Assembly (NCBI GenBank): GCA_041596515.1
Contig: JBFHIJ010000004.1
Location: forward strand, 1 to 64,000
From: JBFHIJ01 sp041596515
Lineage (GTDB): Bacteria; Bacteroidota; Ignavibacteria; Kapaibacteriales; UBA2268
Direction: 5' to 3'
DNA length: 64,000 nt
The number at the start of each line of letters is the position of its first letter. The stretch's first letter is position 1. Position numbers and translations under genes: made by a program. The notes beneath the pieces were generated by a model that was given only the letters and a program-made list of their open reading frames with translations, made no database searches and had not been told where the DNA came from. Of the stretch, positions 35,215-43,987 are shown piece after piece.

Positions 35215-35222
35215 TAATTTTG
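35215..35222 (+). promoter_or_regulatory. Bacteroidota-type -7 element (TAATTTTG)
   Basis: Matches TAnnTTTG, 45 bases before the acyl-CoA synthetase ATG. Confidence 0.35.
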
Positions 35223-35267
35223 CTATTTTAGGAGATATAGGAATTGTAGCAATGTGTATAGTAGAAT

Positions 35268-37073
35268 ATGAAATTTACCTTTAAAAATATACCTGATATG
35301 TTTTATAAAGTTTGCGACAGATATGGGAATAAAGTTGCATTTAAATATAAACATAATGGAGAGTGGCAAGACTTAACTTACACCAGATTAACAGAACTTG
35401 TAGAAGCTTTTGCATTAACTCTGCTTGAGTTAGGTATTCGCAAAGGCGACAGGGTCGGTTTTGTCGCAGAAAATAGAATAGAATGGATTATTTCTAGTTT
35501 TGCAGTGTCTCTGATAGGTGGTGTAGACGTTCCTTTGTTCCCAATTCTTACCGCAAAACAAGAAGAATATATTTTTACAAATTGCGGTGTGTCTTGTATT
35601 ATTGTTTCTAATAATTTTCAACTTAATAAAGTCATGCAATTCAAAGATGATTTAGAAACACTTCGACAAATCATAGTCCTCAATGATGATTTTGATACTC
35701 CAGATCCTGCCGTTAGATCATACAAAGACATGGTAAGCAGAGGGGTTGAATTACGAGGTAATAAACACAATAGAGAATATTTCCAAAGAAAGATAGATAA
35801 AATATCACAAGATGACTTACTAACTCTAATTTATACAAGTGGTACTACAGGTGATCCGAAGGGAGTTATGTTATCGCATGGCAATCTATGTGCAAATATC
35901 AAAGACGCAAATAATTTCTTTGGTGATTTAGAGGATGAAAGCACTTTACTATTTTTACCTCTTTGTCACGCTTATGAAAGAACTTCTGGATTTTATACTT
36001 TGTTCTCAGGTGGAGCTCAGATTAATTTAGCAGAATCAATAGATGCTGTTGCCTCTAATTTAAAAGAAATTTCCCCAACGATTATCACCTCTGTTCCTAA
36101 ATTATTAGAAACAATAAAGAAGAAAATATACCATGCTATGCTTAAAGAAAAACCATCAAAACAAAAAGTGTTTAATTGGGCAGTAGATATTGGTATTAAA
36201 AGAGTACATTCTCGTCTATCAGGAAAAAATTCAATTACTTTAAATGCAAAATATAAACTTGCAGATAAATTAGTTTTCTCAAAGCTTCGCGAAAAAGTTG
36301 GTGGCAGATTATCCCGCATTATTTCCGGTGGTGCAGCTCTTGCTGACGATGTATTTGAATTTTTTATGGCAATGGGTATTAGTGTGCAACAAGGGTATGG
36401 ACTAACTGAAGCTTCGCCTGTAGTAGCAGTAATTCAAACAGACAATATTGAAATAGGTACCATTGGACAACCATTTGATTCCGTTGAAGTTAAAATAGCT
36501 GAAGATGGAGAAATACTTATTAAAGGGCCTAACGTAATGCAAGGGTATTGGAATGACCCTATAGCTACTAGAGAAGCAATTGATGATGACAAGTGGCTTC
36601 ATACGGGAGACGTTGGTGAGTTTACAGATAAAGGTAATCTAAAAATAACAGATCGTAAAAAGAATATATTTGTCAATAGCGGAGGAAAAAACATAGCTCC
36701 ACAGCCTATAGAAAATGTATTAGCCCAGTCACGATTTATTGATCACTGCATACTTATAGGTGACATGAGAGAATATGTAACGGCTCTTATTACGCCAGAC
36801 TTTACCCAATTAAAAGAACTTGCTACTGAATTTGATATTCAGTTCAATAACGAGACTGAGTTAATAAGTAACGACAAAATCATCAGACATATAAAGCAAG
36901 AAATTGATTATCTGCAAAAAGATTTTGCTAAATTTGAAAGAATACGCAAATTCTCTCTACTCTCTAAACCTTTTACTGTTGAAGATGGCGAGCTCTCTCC
37001 TAAGATGAGTATCAAACGGCATATAGTGGAAGAAAAGTATTCTGAAATGATAGATAAGATGTATAACAGATAA
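35268..37073 (+). CDS. Long-chain acyl-CoA synthetase (AMP-forming)
   Basis: Activates fatty acids with ATP and CoA at the inner face of the membrane. The 601 residues carry the AMP-binding motif LIYTSGTTGDPKGVMLSHGN, the LPLCHAYERT segment of the bacterial long-chain group, GGAALADDVFEFF, QGYGLTEASPVV, the WLHTGDVGEF motif and the DRKKNIFVNSGGKNIAPQPIE hinge. The C-terminal catalytic lysine region (ELSPKMSIKR) is present. The length and motifs fit the FadD15/long-chain group rather than acetyl-CoA synthetases. It is a single-gene unit, divergent from recN, with a hairpin terminator after it. Confidence 0.93.
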   Translation: MKFTFKNIPDMFYKVCDRYGNKVAFKYKHNGEWQDLTYTRLTELVEAFALTLLELGIRKGDRVGFVAENRIEWIISSFAVSLIGGVDVPLFPILTAKQEEYIFTNCGVSCIIVSNNFQLNKVMQFKDDLETLRQIIVLNDDFDTPDPAVRSYKDMVSRGVELRGNKHNREYFQRKIDKISQDDLLTLIYTSGTTGDPKGVMLSHGNLCANIKDANNFFGDLEDESTLLFLPLCHAYERTSGFYTLFSGGAQINLAESIDAVASNLKEISPTIITSVPKLLETIKKKIYHAMLKEKPSKQKVFNWAVDIGIKRVHSRLSGKNSITLNAKYKLADKLVFSKLREKVGGRLSRIISGGAALADDVFEFFMAMGISVQQGYGLTEASPVVAVIQTDNIEIGTIGQPFDSVEVKIAEDGEILIKGPNVMQGYWNDPIATREAIDDDKWLHTGDVGEFTDKGNLKITDRKKNIFVNSGGKNIAPQPIENVLAQSRFIDHCILIGDMREYVTALITPDFTQLKELATEFDIQFNNETELISNDKIIRHIKQEIDYLQKDFAKFERIRKFSLLSKPFTVEDGELSPKMSIKRHIVEEKYSEMIDKMYNR

Positions 37074-37090
37074 AAATAGTTTTGCAATAT

Positions 37091-37125
37091 AAAGCCTAAA
37101 ATATACTAATATTTAGGCTTTATTG
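37091..37125 (+). terminator. Terminator of the acyl-CoA synthetase gene, possibly bidirectional
   Basis: AAAGCCTAAA pairs with TTTAGGCTTT around an AT-rich loop, followed by TATTGTT. The symmetrical flanks (AAAGCC/GGCTTT) also give a T-rich end on the minus strand, where the small ORF at 37106-37207 would end inside the hairpin. Confidence 0.75.
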
Positions 37126-37207
37126 TTGGTATGCCCAGCTTTTGAGCAAATTCTATATCCTTATAAAAGAGAGCGTCTTGAACCAGTTGTATTATTTTAT
37201 TAAGCAT
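37106..37207 (-). CDS. Candidate small ORF (33 aa), possibly the in-frame tail of the upstream gene
   Basis: ATG at 37207 gives a 33-residue peptide (begins MLNKIIQLVQDALF, ends IPTIKPKY), rich in amphipathic-helix residues. It is in the same frame as the 124-residue gene upstream (stop TAG at 37250-37252), with no other stop between. It could be a separate tiny gene, the remnant of a longer C-terminus lost by the TAG, or chance. The stop lies within the terminator hairpin. There is no clear Shine-Dalgarno. Confidence 0.25.
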   Translation of the reverse strand: MLNKIIQLVQDALFYKDIEFAQKLGIPTIKPKY

Positions 37208-37249
37208 AAGTTTATTTATAAAAATAGGTATCCAAGATTTATATAGGCC

Positions 37250-37624
37250 CTATCTTAAATCTCTATATGCTGCATCTTCGTTCCAGTTTCCATCAGGATT
37301 GTTGTATTTGTTTAGACAGAAAAAGCTTACCTTCTCGTCAAATAATAGAGCAGCTATTGGACTAGGTTGCCATAGCTTAAGATTTCTTGTCCATGCTTCA
37401 CCAATTAAATATTGTTCTATACAGAGAGCAGGATTCGAAGACATACCCCAGTCGATAAATTCTGAAAATTCTAAATCGCTTATTGCTTTATTCATTCCTT
37501 TAGCAGCACGGATTGCTAAAATTTTTACTTCTTCATTTAGATCGGGATCAGCCGAACTCCATTTAAATTCCGTTTCATTTACGAGTATAGCTTTTATTTT
37601 TCCAAATAGTATGTTCTTATTCAT
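37250..37624 (-). CDS. Uncharacterised protein
   Basis: I do not recognise the family. The 124 residues are soluble, with no signal peptide or membrane segment. The middle is helical (EVKILAIRAAKGMNKAISDLEFSEFIDWGM) and is followed by ALCIEQYLIGEAWTRNLKLWQPSPIAALLFDEKVSFFCL, with tryptophans and a cysteine, ending NWNEDAAYRDLR. The frame is open to a TTG at 37642, but the ATG at 37624 has AGG six bases before it and is preferred. It lies 68 bases after queA on the same strand. The frame continues after the TAG stop into the small ORF downstream. The regular composition suggests a real gene. Confidence 0.6.
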   Translation of the reverse strand: MNKNILFGKIKAILVNETEFKWSSADPDLNEEVKILAIRAAKGMNKAISDLEFSEFIDWGMSSNPALCIEQYLIGEAWTRNLKLWQPSPIAALLFDEKVSFFCLNKYNNPDGNWNEDAAYRDLR

Positions 37625-37660
37625 ATTGTGCCTATATTTCAAGTTGTAGTAAGTTAAATA

Positions 37661-37687
37661 AAGTAAATAACCTGTTTGAGTTTACTT
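37661..37687 (-). terminator. Weak hairpin after queA
   Basis: AAGTAAA pairs with TTTACTT (7 bp) around a 13-base loop, five bases past the queA stop; on the minus strand TATTTAACTT follows. The T-run is poor, so read-through into the downstream gene is likely. Confidence 0.3.
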
Positions 37688-37691
37688 AGTA

Positions 37692-38924
37692 TTATTTTAT
37701 AAGCAATGACGAATCACCATAGCTCAAGAAATTAAAGTCGTTATTCAAGGCGTAATTGTAAATATCCTGCCAAAGCTTTTTACCTGTAAAAGCAGCTACT
37801 AGCAATATCAATGTGCTTTGTGGCATGTGGAAATTAGTGATTATACCACGAATTGTATTTAGGTGATAACCCGGCATAATAAACAGTTGTGTTTTGCCTG
37901 ATATAAGTTCTAATTTGTTAAGATTCATCATCTCTAAAACAGCATTTAGTGCTTCATAAGACGTAGGTAACACTTTGTTTTGACTAGATATTCTGTATGG
38001 ATCCCACTGGTGTACGTATATCTCAGAGTTACTTGTTTCTTTGAGTAAGAGTTTAACGCCGTACCAATATAAGGATTCTAATGTTCTAAGTGAAGTAGTA
38101 CCTGTGGCAATAACGTTGTTCTTGCCTGATTTATAATATTTGCTAATGGATTCTATGAAAGTTCTATCTACAAATATTTGTTCTCTATGCATGTCGTGTG
38201 AGCTAACATCACCTTCACTAATTGGTTTAAAAGTACCTGGGCCAACATGTAATAGCACTTCTCCCTTTTTCACGCCTTTCTGTTCTAATTTGTTTAATAT
38301 GTCATCTGTAAAGTGCAGCCCGGCAGTGGGAGCTGCCACAGAGCCTTCAGTCTTTGCATATACTGTTTGATATCTCTCTTTGTCAGTTTCTTCTGTATCT
38401 CTTTTTATATAAGGTGGGAGAGGTATTTTACCAGTGTGTTCAATGACTTCAGCAAAAGATAGATTACCTTCCCATCGGAATTCTACTTTTGCTTTATTGC
38501 CGTTTTTTTCGATTACTTCACATATTAGAGCATCATCTATCAATGGCTTAAGAATAGCTCCGTTTTTGATAGATCTACCTCCGATAATGCACTCCCAAAT
38601 ACATTTACTATGAGACATCATAGTTATTTGTGGGTCGTTAGACGGGGAGATAGGTTCGACCACTAAAATCTCAGCCTTGCCACCTGTTTCTTTTTGACAC
38701 TGCAGTCTTGCAGCAATTACTTTTGTAGAGTTCATCACAAGAAATGCATCATTAGGTAATAGCTCAACTATATCAGCAAACTTGTGAGTATGAATGCTTT
38801 CTTCAGTAATCTTACAGTACAGCATTTTACTCTGGCTTCTGTCACTGGCAGGGTAACGAGGTATCCTGTTTTCCGGCAAAGTGTAATCGAATTCGGTTAA
38901 ATCTATTTGAGGAATAAATTCCAT
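37692..38924 (-). CDS. queA: S-adenosylmethionine:tRNA ribosyltransferase-isomerase
   Basis: Transfers the ribosyl group of SAM to 7-deazaguanine in tRNA, forming epoxyqueuosine. The 410 residues are longer than the roughly 340-360 of E. coli-type QueA, with extra sequence mainly in the middle, as in Bacteroidota forms. Signature segments are the N-terminal FDYTLPENRIPRYP, SVAAPTAGLHFTDDIL, HVGPGTFKPI, ATGTTSLRTLES and the C-terminal TNFHMPQSTLILLVAAFTG with FLSYGDSSLL. It is preceded by a TATATTTG element at 38954-38961. No other queuosine genes are in the window. Confidence 0.94.
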   Translation of the reverse strand: MEFIPQIDLTEFDYTLPENRIPRYPASDRSQSKMLYCKITEESIHTHKFADIVELLPNDAFLVMNSTKVIAARLQCQKETGGKAEILVVEPISPSNDPQITMMSHSKCIWECIIGGRSIKNGAILKPLIDDALICEVIEKNGNKAKVEFRWEGNLSFAEVIEHTGKIPLPPYIKRDTEETDKERYQTVYAKTEGSVAAPTAGLHFTDDILNKLEQKGVKKGEVLLHVGPGTFKPISEGDVSSHDMHREQIFVDRTFIESISKYYKSGKNNVIATGTTSLRTLESLYWYGVKLLLKETSNSEIYVHQWDPYRISSQNKVLPTSYEALNAVLEMMNLNKLELISGKTQLFIMPGYHLNTIRGIITNFHMPQSTLILLVAAFTGKKLWQDIYNYALNNDFNFLSYGDSSLLIK

Positions 38925-38953
38925 TTTTAATTAGCCTATATTTTATGGAGTTG

Positions 38954-38961
38954 CAAATATA
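38954..38961 (-). promoter_or_regulatory. Bacteroidota-type -7 element of queA (TATATTTG)
   Basis: Matches TAnnTTTG on the minus strand, 29 bases before the queA start. Confidence 0.5.
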
Positions 38962-39114
38962 TAAAAAACTGATGTTTATAAATAGAGCAATAAAAGTATG
39001 GAGATTGAAATAAAAATTAAAACACAAAATTATAATATAATATTGTAACTATTTGATATGTTAAGAGTCTATAGTAATATATTGTTGCTATTTATAGATG
39101 TCATGGAGTTTATC

Positions 39115-41655
39115 ATGAGAAATCTTTTTACCGCTTTATTTATTCTTTTATGCTCTTTACCTTTAATATCTCAAGGTTTTGATATGGAGGAGTATCAGTC
39201 ATTTCTAAATAAGATGAAAACAGCAGATGCTGATAATATGATAGAAACGTATCCTCCCGGGTTGTATAGCGAAAAAACTCAGTTTAACGGAACAATTGAT
39301 TATCTAGATACATTGAAACAAAAATATAGCTTGACACAAGATGAATTAGAGCTCTTATATCGACAAAACTTTATGGTTACAGAAAGACTTTCTTACCCAA
39401 GCTTCTGGGCTGCCTTAGAAGACATATATCATAAAGATTTGCCTGTTTTTATTTCGTCAGATTTAATTTTACATGCCTTACATAAGTCCTATGATAATAT
39501 TCTTATTGATTTTGAACAGTATTATATCATAGATAAATATGAAGACGCACTCGAAAAAATGCGAGCTGTCTTACCACAAGTGTTACAGAATAATCCAAAC
39601 TCTGAAATAATAAAGACATCTGCTTTTGATGTTGATTTATACTTGACAGTAGCATATAAGTTATTAACTGATAATGATGTAGATCCATTGTATTCAGAAA
39701 ATCAAGAAGATTATGATAAGCTAATGGATTACATTGAACAACATTCTATGGTGCAATTACCGCTATTTAGTAAAAATCCTCGTATGTATGACTTTTCGCA
39801 ACTTACTCCTCGTGGGCATTATACAGACGTGGAAAGAATGTCGAGATATTTCAAATCGATGATGTGGCTCGGAAGAACAGAATTTTACCTTACAAGTCCA
39901 AAAGCGATTGATAATGTTCAGGTATTAGAAGACTTGCAAAGACAAATATTAGATGCAGTAATTATGACAAATATTGCTGAAAGCTCTGGAGCAGCTGAAA
40001 ACTTTGCTAAAATTAATGAGATTATTAGGAGCTTAGTTGGCGAGTCAGATAATGTTACAATGGATAACATGAACGAGTTGATGCAAGATGCAAATATAAC
40101 AGATTACAGTGACTTAGAAAATATGGACAAAGTTAAAGAATTTCAAAATATATTACTTACAAAAGATTACGCTGACCAAAAGATAGTTTCTCAACTATTA
40201 TATACAGATCCAAATGCTAACTTAGAAACTAAACCTGCTTCTGCATTTCTTTTGATGGGGCAGAGGTTTATCATTGATTCTTATGTCTTCTCCAATGTAG
40301 TATTTGACCGAGTAAGCCCATATAAAATGAACTATAGAGCATTGCCAAAAGCGAATGATATACTCTTTGCACTTGGAAATAATGCAGCAGGTGATTTTCT
40401 ATATTCAGACTATGAAAAATTCAATTACCAATCAAATTTAGCTGCTTGTAGATATTTAATTGATTCTTATGACGAAACATTTTGGAATAAGTCGTTCTAT
40501 AATAACTGGCTTTATGCTATAAAGACTTTAAATCCTCCTGAAAACATATTGGAATCAAACTTACCGGAATTTATGAAGACTCCTGCATGGTGGCAACACA
40601 AAATGAGTAGCCAGCTTGCAGCTTGGTCTCAATTAAGACATGATAATCTATTATACGCAAAACAATCGTACACTGGTGGTGTAACTTGCTCTTTTCCTGA
40701 AGTATATTTAGAGCCTGTACCTGATTTCTATTTGGCTGTGAATAAATTGGCTAAAAATGCTATTGATATGCTTACTCCATTACAAGATGAAGTGAGCTAC
40801 GCAGGCGCTGCTATCTCTTATTTTTCGACATTAGAGACAACAACAAACAAGTTATATAACATATCACTAAAGTACGCAGCCAATGAAGCACTTACTGAAG
40901 AAGAGGTAACTTATTTAAAGTCAATTTTTGATACAAATGAGGCAGGTTGTGCAATTGAATTAGATGGCTGGTTTGCTCGTATGTTCTACCGTTCGCCTGA
41001 TACTGCCGGGGAATCAGATTATGTTGTTGCTGATGTACATACTTCAAATATTGATTTTAAAGGAAATGACGGAGTAGGTTGGGTATACCATGTTGGGACA
41101 GGTGATGTAAATATGGCAGTGATTTTTGCAAGAACTGCAAGTGGTAATATGACTGCATTTGCTGGTCCGGTTCTGAGTTTTTACGAGTATGTTTCCGGTG
41201 GTTTCAAGCGACATACTGACCAAGAGTGGGAAGAAACAATTCTATCGCAAGCAAGCAGACCCGAATTTACTGATATATATTTAGCTGATAAGGATGGAAG
41301 GGCTACTCTTGTGGATTATCCTATGTTACCTGTTGGAATAGATGAAAACCATGCGACACCATCTATAATATCAAATATTAAAATATCAATATCTCCAAAT
41401 CCTGTTTCTGAGAAGACTCATATTTCTTTCAGAGTTCCGGATAAACTTTCCATTGCTGAAGTTGCAGCAGAAATATATTCAGTTGATGGGACTCTGATAT
41501 CTTCAATACACGATGGAGCTTTGCAAAGTGGGAGTTATGTATTTGATTGGGACGCTACCAACAGCAACGGCATAAAAGTAACATCAGGTAAGTATTTGTT
41601 AAAAATTACTATAGCAGGTCAAGTATTTAGTGAAACAATTACTGTGGTGAAATAA
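39115..41655 (+). CDS. DUF3160 protein with T9SS sorting domain
   Basis: An 846-residue secreted protein. It has a Sec signal peptide (about 1-22, LLCSLPLISQG) and a large helical DUF3160 body (about 25-745; FWAALEDIYHKDLPVFISSDLILHALHKSYD, YSDYEKFNYQSNLAACR, TPAWWQHKMSSQLAAWSQLRHDNLLYAKQ, HTSNIDFKG). The end is a type A T9SS sorting domain (ISPNPVSEKTHISF, SGSYVFDWDATNSNG, SGKYLLKI). The function of DUF3160 is not known to me. The frame is open from 39058, but the ATG at 39115 has GGAG six bases upstream and places the signal peptide at the N-terminus. It stands alone. Confidence 0.85.
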   Translation: MRNLFTALFILLCSLPLISQGFDMEEYQSFLNKMKTADADNMIETYPPGLYSEKTQFNGTIDYLDTLKQKYSLTQDELELLYRQNFMVTERLSYPSFWAALEDIYHKDLPVFISSDLILHALHKSYDNILIDFEQYYIIDKYEDALEKMRAVLPQVLQNNPNSEIIKTSAFDVDLYLTVAYKLLTDNDVDPLYSENQEDYDKLMDYIEQHSMVQLPLFSKNPRMYDFSQLTPRGHYTDVERMSRYFKSMMWLGRTEFYLTSPKAIDNVQVLEDLQRQILDAVIMTNIAESSGAAENFAKINEIIRSLVGESDNVTMDNMNELMQDANITDYSDLENMDKVKEFQNILLTKDYADQKIVSQLLYTDPNANLETKPASAFLLMGQRFIIDSYVFSNVVFDRVSPYKMNYRALPKANDILFALGNNAAGDFLYSDYEKFNYQSNLAACRYLIDSYDETFWNKSFYNNWLYAIKTLNPPENILESNLPEFMKTPAWWQHKMSSQLAAWSQLRHDNLLYAKQSYTGGVTCSFPEVYLEPVPDFYLAVNKLAKNAIDMLTPLQDEVSYAGAAISYFSTLETTTNKLYNISLKYAANEALTEEEVTYLKSIFDTNEAGCAIELDGWFARMFYRSPDTAGESDYVVADVHTSNIDFKGNDGVGWVYHVGTGDVNMAVIFARTASGNMTAFAGPVLSFYEYVSGGFKRHTDQEWEETILSQASRPEFTDIYLADKDGRATLVDYPMLPVGIDENHATPSIISNIKISISPNPVSEKTHISFRVPDKLSIAEVAAEIYSVDGTLISSIHDGALQSGSYVFDWDATNSNGIKVTSGKYLLKITIAGQVFSETITVVK

Positions 41656-41771
41656 CAAAATTGACTGTTAATATATAAGTCAAACTTATTACTGAGAAAC
41701 AATGATACTCCAAATTGGAAATCCTTCTTAGAGAGGTATATATTGGAACTTGGTATAAATAAGTCTAAACT

Positions 41772-41805
41772 AAAAAAAGGGTGTTTCGTAACTGGAAACA
41801 CCCTT
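41772..41805 (-). terminator. Intrinsic terminator of purB
   Basis: AAGGGTGTTTC pairs perfectly with GAAACACCCTT (11 bp), followed on the minus strand by a run of seven T. It lies 21 bases past the purB stop and may also stop the DUF3160 transcript. Confidence 0.9.
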
Positions 41806-41826
41806 TGCTTAGAATAAGCAATAAAA

Positions 41827-43122
41827 CTAGTCTAAGCCTAATCTTTTAAAAAGATAGTTAACACTTTCGAAAATATTGTCGTGATTGAATAATTTTTCGA
41901 TATCTTCTTTAGAAATATGTTGCATCAATTCTTCGTTTTCGAGAAGAGTCTGCATGAAAGGTACTTTTTCACCCCATGTTCTCATAGCAGATTTCTGCAC
42001 CATAACATATGCTTCCTGACGTTTTAAACCGCGTTTAGCAAGTTCTAACAGAACTTTCTGAGAGTTTACCAAACCGTGAGTTATGTTGAGATTTCTTTCC
42101 ATATTATCAGGATAAACAAGCAATTTATCTAAAAGATTGATTGCCCTATTTAAAATATAATCGCATGAAATAGTAGAGTCAGGGAAAATAACTCTTTCCA
42201 CGCTACTATGAGATATATCTCTTTCGTGCCATAGAGCATTATTTTCGATAGCTGCCAGAGCGTTAGTACGCAAAAGTCTCGCTTGACCTGCTATGTTTTC
42301 TGACGCAATAGGATTGCGTTTATGAGGCATAGCAGAGCTACCTTTTTGGCCTTTAGAGAAGAACTCTTCTGCTTCTAAAACTTCAGTTCTTTGTAAGTGC
42401 CTGATTTCAATTGATATTTTTTCAAGCATTGATCCAATCTGTGCAATTGCAAGCATAAATGAAGCATGGCGGTCTCTTGGTATTACCTGAGTAGAAATAT
42501 TCGAAACACCAAGTCCCATTTTTTCACATACAAATTCTTCAACTTTTGGAGAAAGGTGTTCGTATGTTCCAACTGCACCTGAAATCTGACCTACGCAAAC
42601 TTCTTCCATTGCTGCTTTCAATCTTGTAATATTTCTATTACATTCGTCATACCACAACGCAAATTTCATCCCAAAAGTCATTGCTTCAGCATGAATGCCA
42701 TGGCTCCTGCCCACACAAACAGTATGCTTATGTTCATTAGCTCGTCTGGCAAGCACTACTTTCAATGCTTCTAAATCTTTCATTAGTAGCTCACCGGCTT
42801 GTTTTGACTGAACAGCAAGGCAAGTGTCTAATACGTCACTGGAAGTCATACCAAGGTGAATAAAACGAGAAACCTTACCGACATATTCTTCTACGTTAGT
42901 CAAAAATGCAATTACGTCATGCTTAGTAACTAATTCTATTTCATTGATTTTATCAGCATCACAGTTAGCTTTAGCTCTTATTTCTTTAGCTGCATCCATA
43001 GGAATAATTCCCATTTCTGCTTGTGCTTCTACTGCAAGCACTTCTATTTCCAACCAAATTTTATATTTATTCTCTTCTGTCCAAATTTGTCCCATTTCAG
43101 GACGCGTATAACGAGGTACCAT
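41827..43122 (-). CDS. purB: Adenylosuccinate lyase
   Basis: Cleaves SAICAR and adenylosuccinate with release of fumarate in purine synthesis. The 431 residues, of the short Bacillus-like form, carry YTRPEMGQIWTEENK, the LGMTSSDVLDT segment, VGRSHGIHAEAMTFG with the general acid/base histidine, and the fumarase-family signature GSSAMPHKRNPI with the catalytic serine loop. ISHSSVERVIFPDS and a helical C-terminus follow. GGAG lies before the ATG. A TATATTTG promoter element is at 43157-43164, between this gene and the thioredoxin-fold lipoprotein upstream. Confidence 0.96.
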   Translation of the reverse strand: MVPRYTRPEMGQIWTEENKYKIWLEIEVLAVEAQAEMGIIPMDAAKEIRAKANCDADKINEIELVTKHDVIAFLTNVEEYVGKVSRFIHLGMTSSDVLDTCLAVQSKQAGELLMKDLEALKVVLARRANEHKHTVCVGRSHGIHAEAMTFGMKFALWYDECNRNITRLKAAMEEVCVGQISGAVGTYEHLSPKVEEFVCEKMGLGVSNISTQVIPRDRHASFMLAIAQIGSMLEKISIEIRHLQRTEVLEAEEFFSKGQKGSSAMPHKRNPIASENIAGQARLLRTNALAAIENNALWHERDISHSSVERVIFPDSTISCDYILNRAINLLDKLLVYPDNMERNLNITHGLVNSQKVLLELAKRGLKRQEAYVMVQKSAMRTWGEKVPFMQTLLENEELMQHISKEDIEKLFNHDNIFESVNYLFKRLGLD

Positions 43123-43156
43123 GAAAGATTCTCCGAAATTGAAAATTATGTAAAAA

Positions 43157-43164
43157 CAAATATA
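43157..43164 (-). promoter_or_regulatory. Bacteroidota-type -7 element of purB (TATATTTG)
   Basis: Matches TAnnTTTG on the minus strand, 34 bases before purB, so purB can be transcribed independently of the gene before it. Confidence 0.5.
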
Positions 43165-43200
43165 AGGATTTGCACGCTAATTATCAGTTCATATTAAGAA

Positions 43201-43869
43201 TTAGTGGTTTTTTGCCGGTTCTATAGTATAATTTAGGTATTCCTTGGCTGCACTTAGCAACACATGTGGATGTAGACGCACTTTATAATCCGGATTAACG
43301 TATTGGAAATTTATTATACCTATTTTGTTAACTATAAAAACTGCAGGCACAGGCAATACGTGATTCTTATTTCCCTGAGTGTTTTCAAGTTCAATTCCCA
43401 AATCAATATAATCCTGATAAGCAGATTCGTGAAGATAGTATGCAATTCCTAACTCTTTTGCCAGTTTTGAATCTGAGTCAGATAACATAAGAATTTTATC
43501 TGCGTACTGTTTCATAGCCGGAGTCATTTTTTCAGGCAAATCTGATGACAAAGTAACTAATTGATATCCTAAATTTATTAGTGAATCTTCTACTGCGTGA
43601 ATTTGGTCAAAATGTAGATTACAGTAGTAGCACCATCCACCTCTGAAATATATAAATATAGTTGGCCTTTGACTTATCAGAGAATCAATTTTAACTAAAT
43701 CACCAGATACTGATTCTAAAGATAAATTTGGGAAATTTGCACCATTCTTAATTGGATTTACGTTGTAAGGAGAATCCGGTATGCTATTTGTCACTACAAT
43801 ATTCTTCTGCTCCGAATTTGAGCAAGAAAACATTAAAACAGACAGAAAAAGTAATATAAATTTCCACAT
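43201..43869 (-). CDS. Peroxiredoxin-like (AhpC/TSA) lipoprotein
   Basis: A 222-residue thioredoxin-fold lipoprotein. The signal ends in the lipobox LMFSC (Cys16). The AhpC/TSA-like domain (about 42-210) has FRGGWCYYCNLHF with Cys80 and Cys83 as a CxxC pair, a following 'HFDQIHAVEDSLINLGYQLVTLSSD', and the cis-proline region LPVPAVFIV. In this group the cysteine sits in W-C-x-x-C rather than the VCT of classical 2-Cys peroxiredoxins, so it may work as a thiol-disulfide oxidoreductase or atypical peroxiredoxin in the periplasm. It is upstream of purB on the same strand, but purB has its own promoter. Confidence 0.83.
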   Translation of the reverse strand: MWKFILLFLSVLMFSCSNSEQKNIVVTNSIPDSPYNVNPIKNGANFPNLSLESVSGDLVKIDSLISQRPTIFIYFRGGWCYYCNLHFDQIHAVEDSLINLGYQLVTLSSDLPEKMTPAMKQYADKILMLSDSDSKLAKELGIAYYLHESAYQDYIDLGIELENTQGNKNHVLPVPAVFIVNKIGIINFQYVNPDYKVRLHPHVLLSAAKEYLNYTIEPAKNH

Positions 43870-43948
43870 TCGAACGAACCATTGAGTTGTTTGTACTAAA
43901 TAACTGTGTTAACGAATATTTTACATTTATAATTTATTCGTGATTGTA

Positions 43949-43956
43949 TATCTTTG
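43949..43956 (+). promoter_or_regulatory. Bacteroidota-type -7 element (TATCTTTG)
   Basis: Matches TAnnTTTG, 31 bases before the chosen start of the SUMF1-fold lipoprotein. It is identical to the element at 29915-29922. Confidence 0.45.
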
Positions 43957-43987
43957 TTGAATTAGAAAATTGAAAATAGGATTTAAT

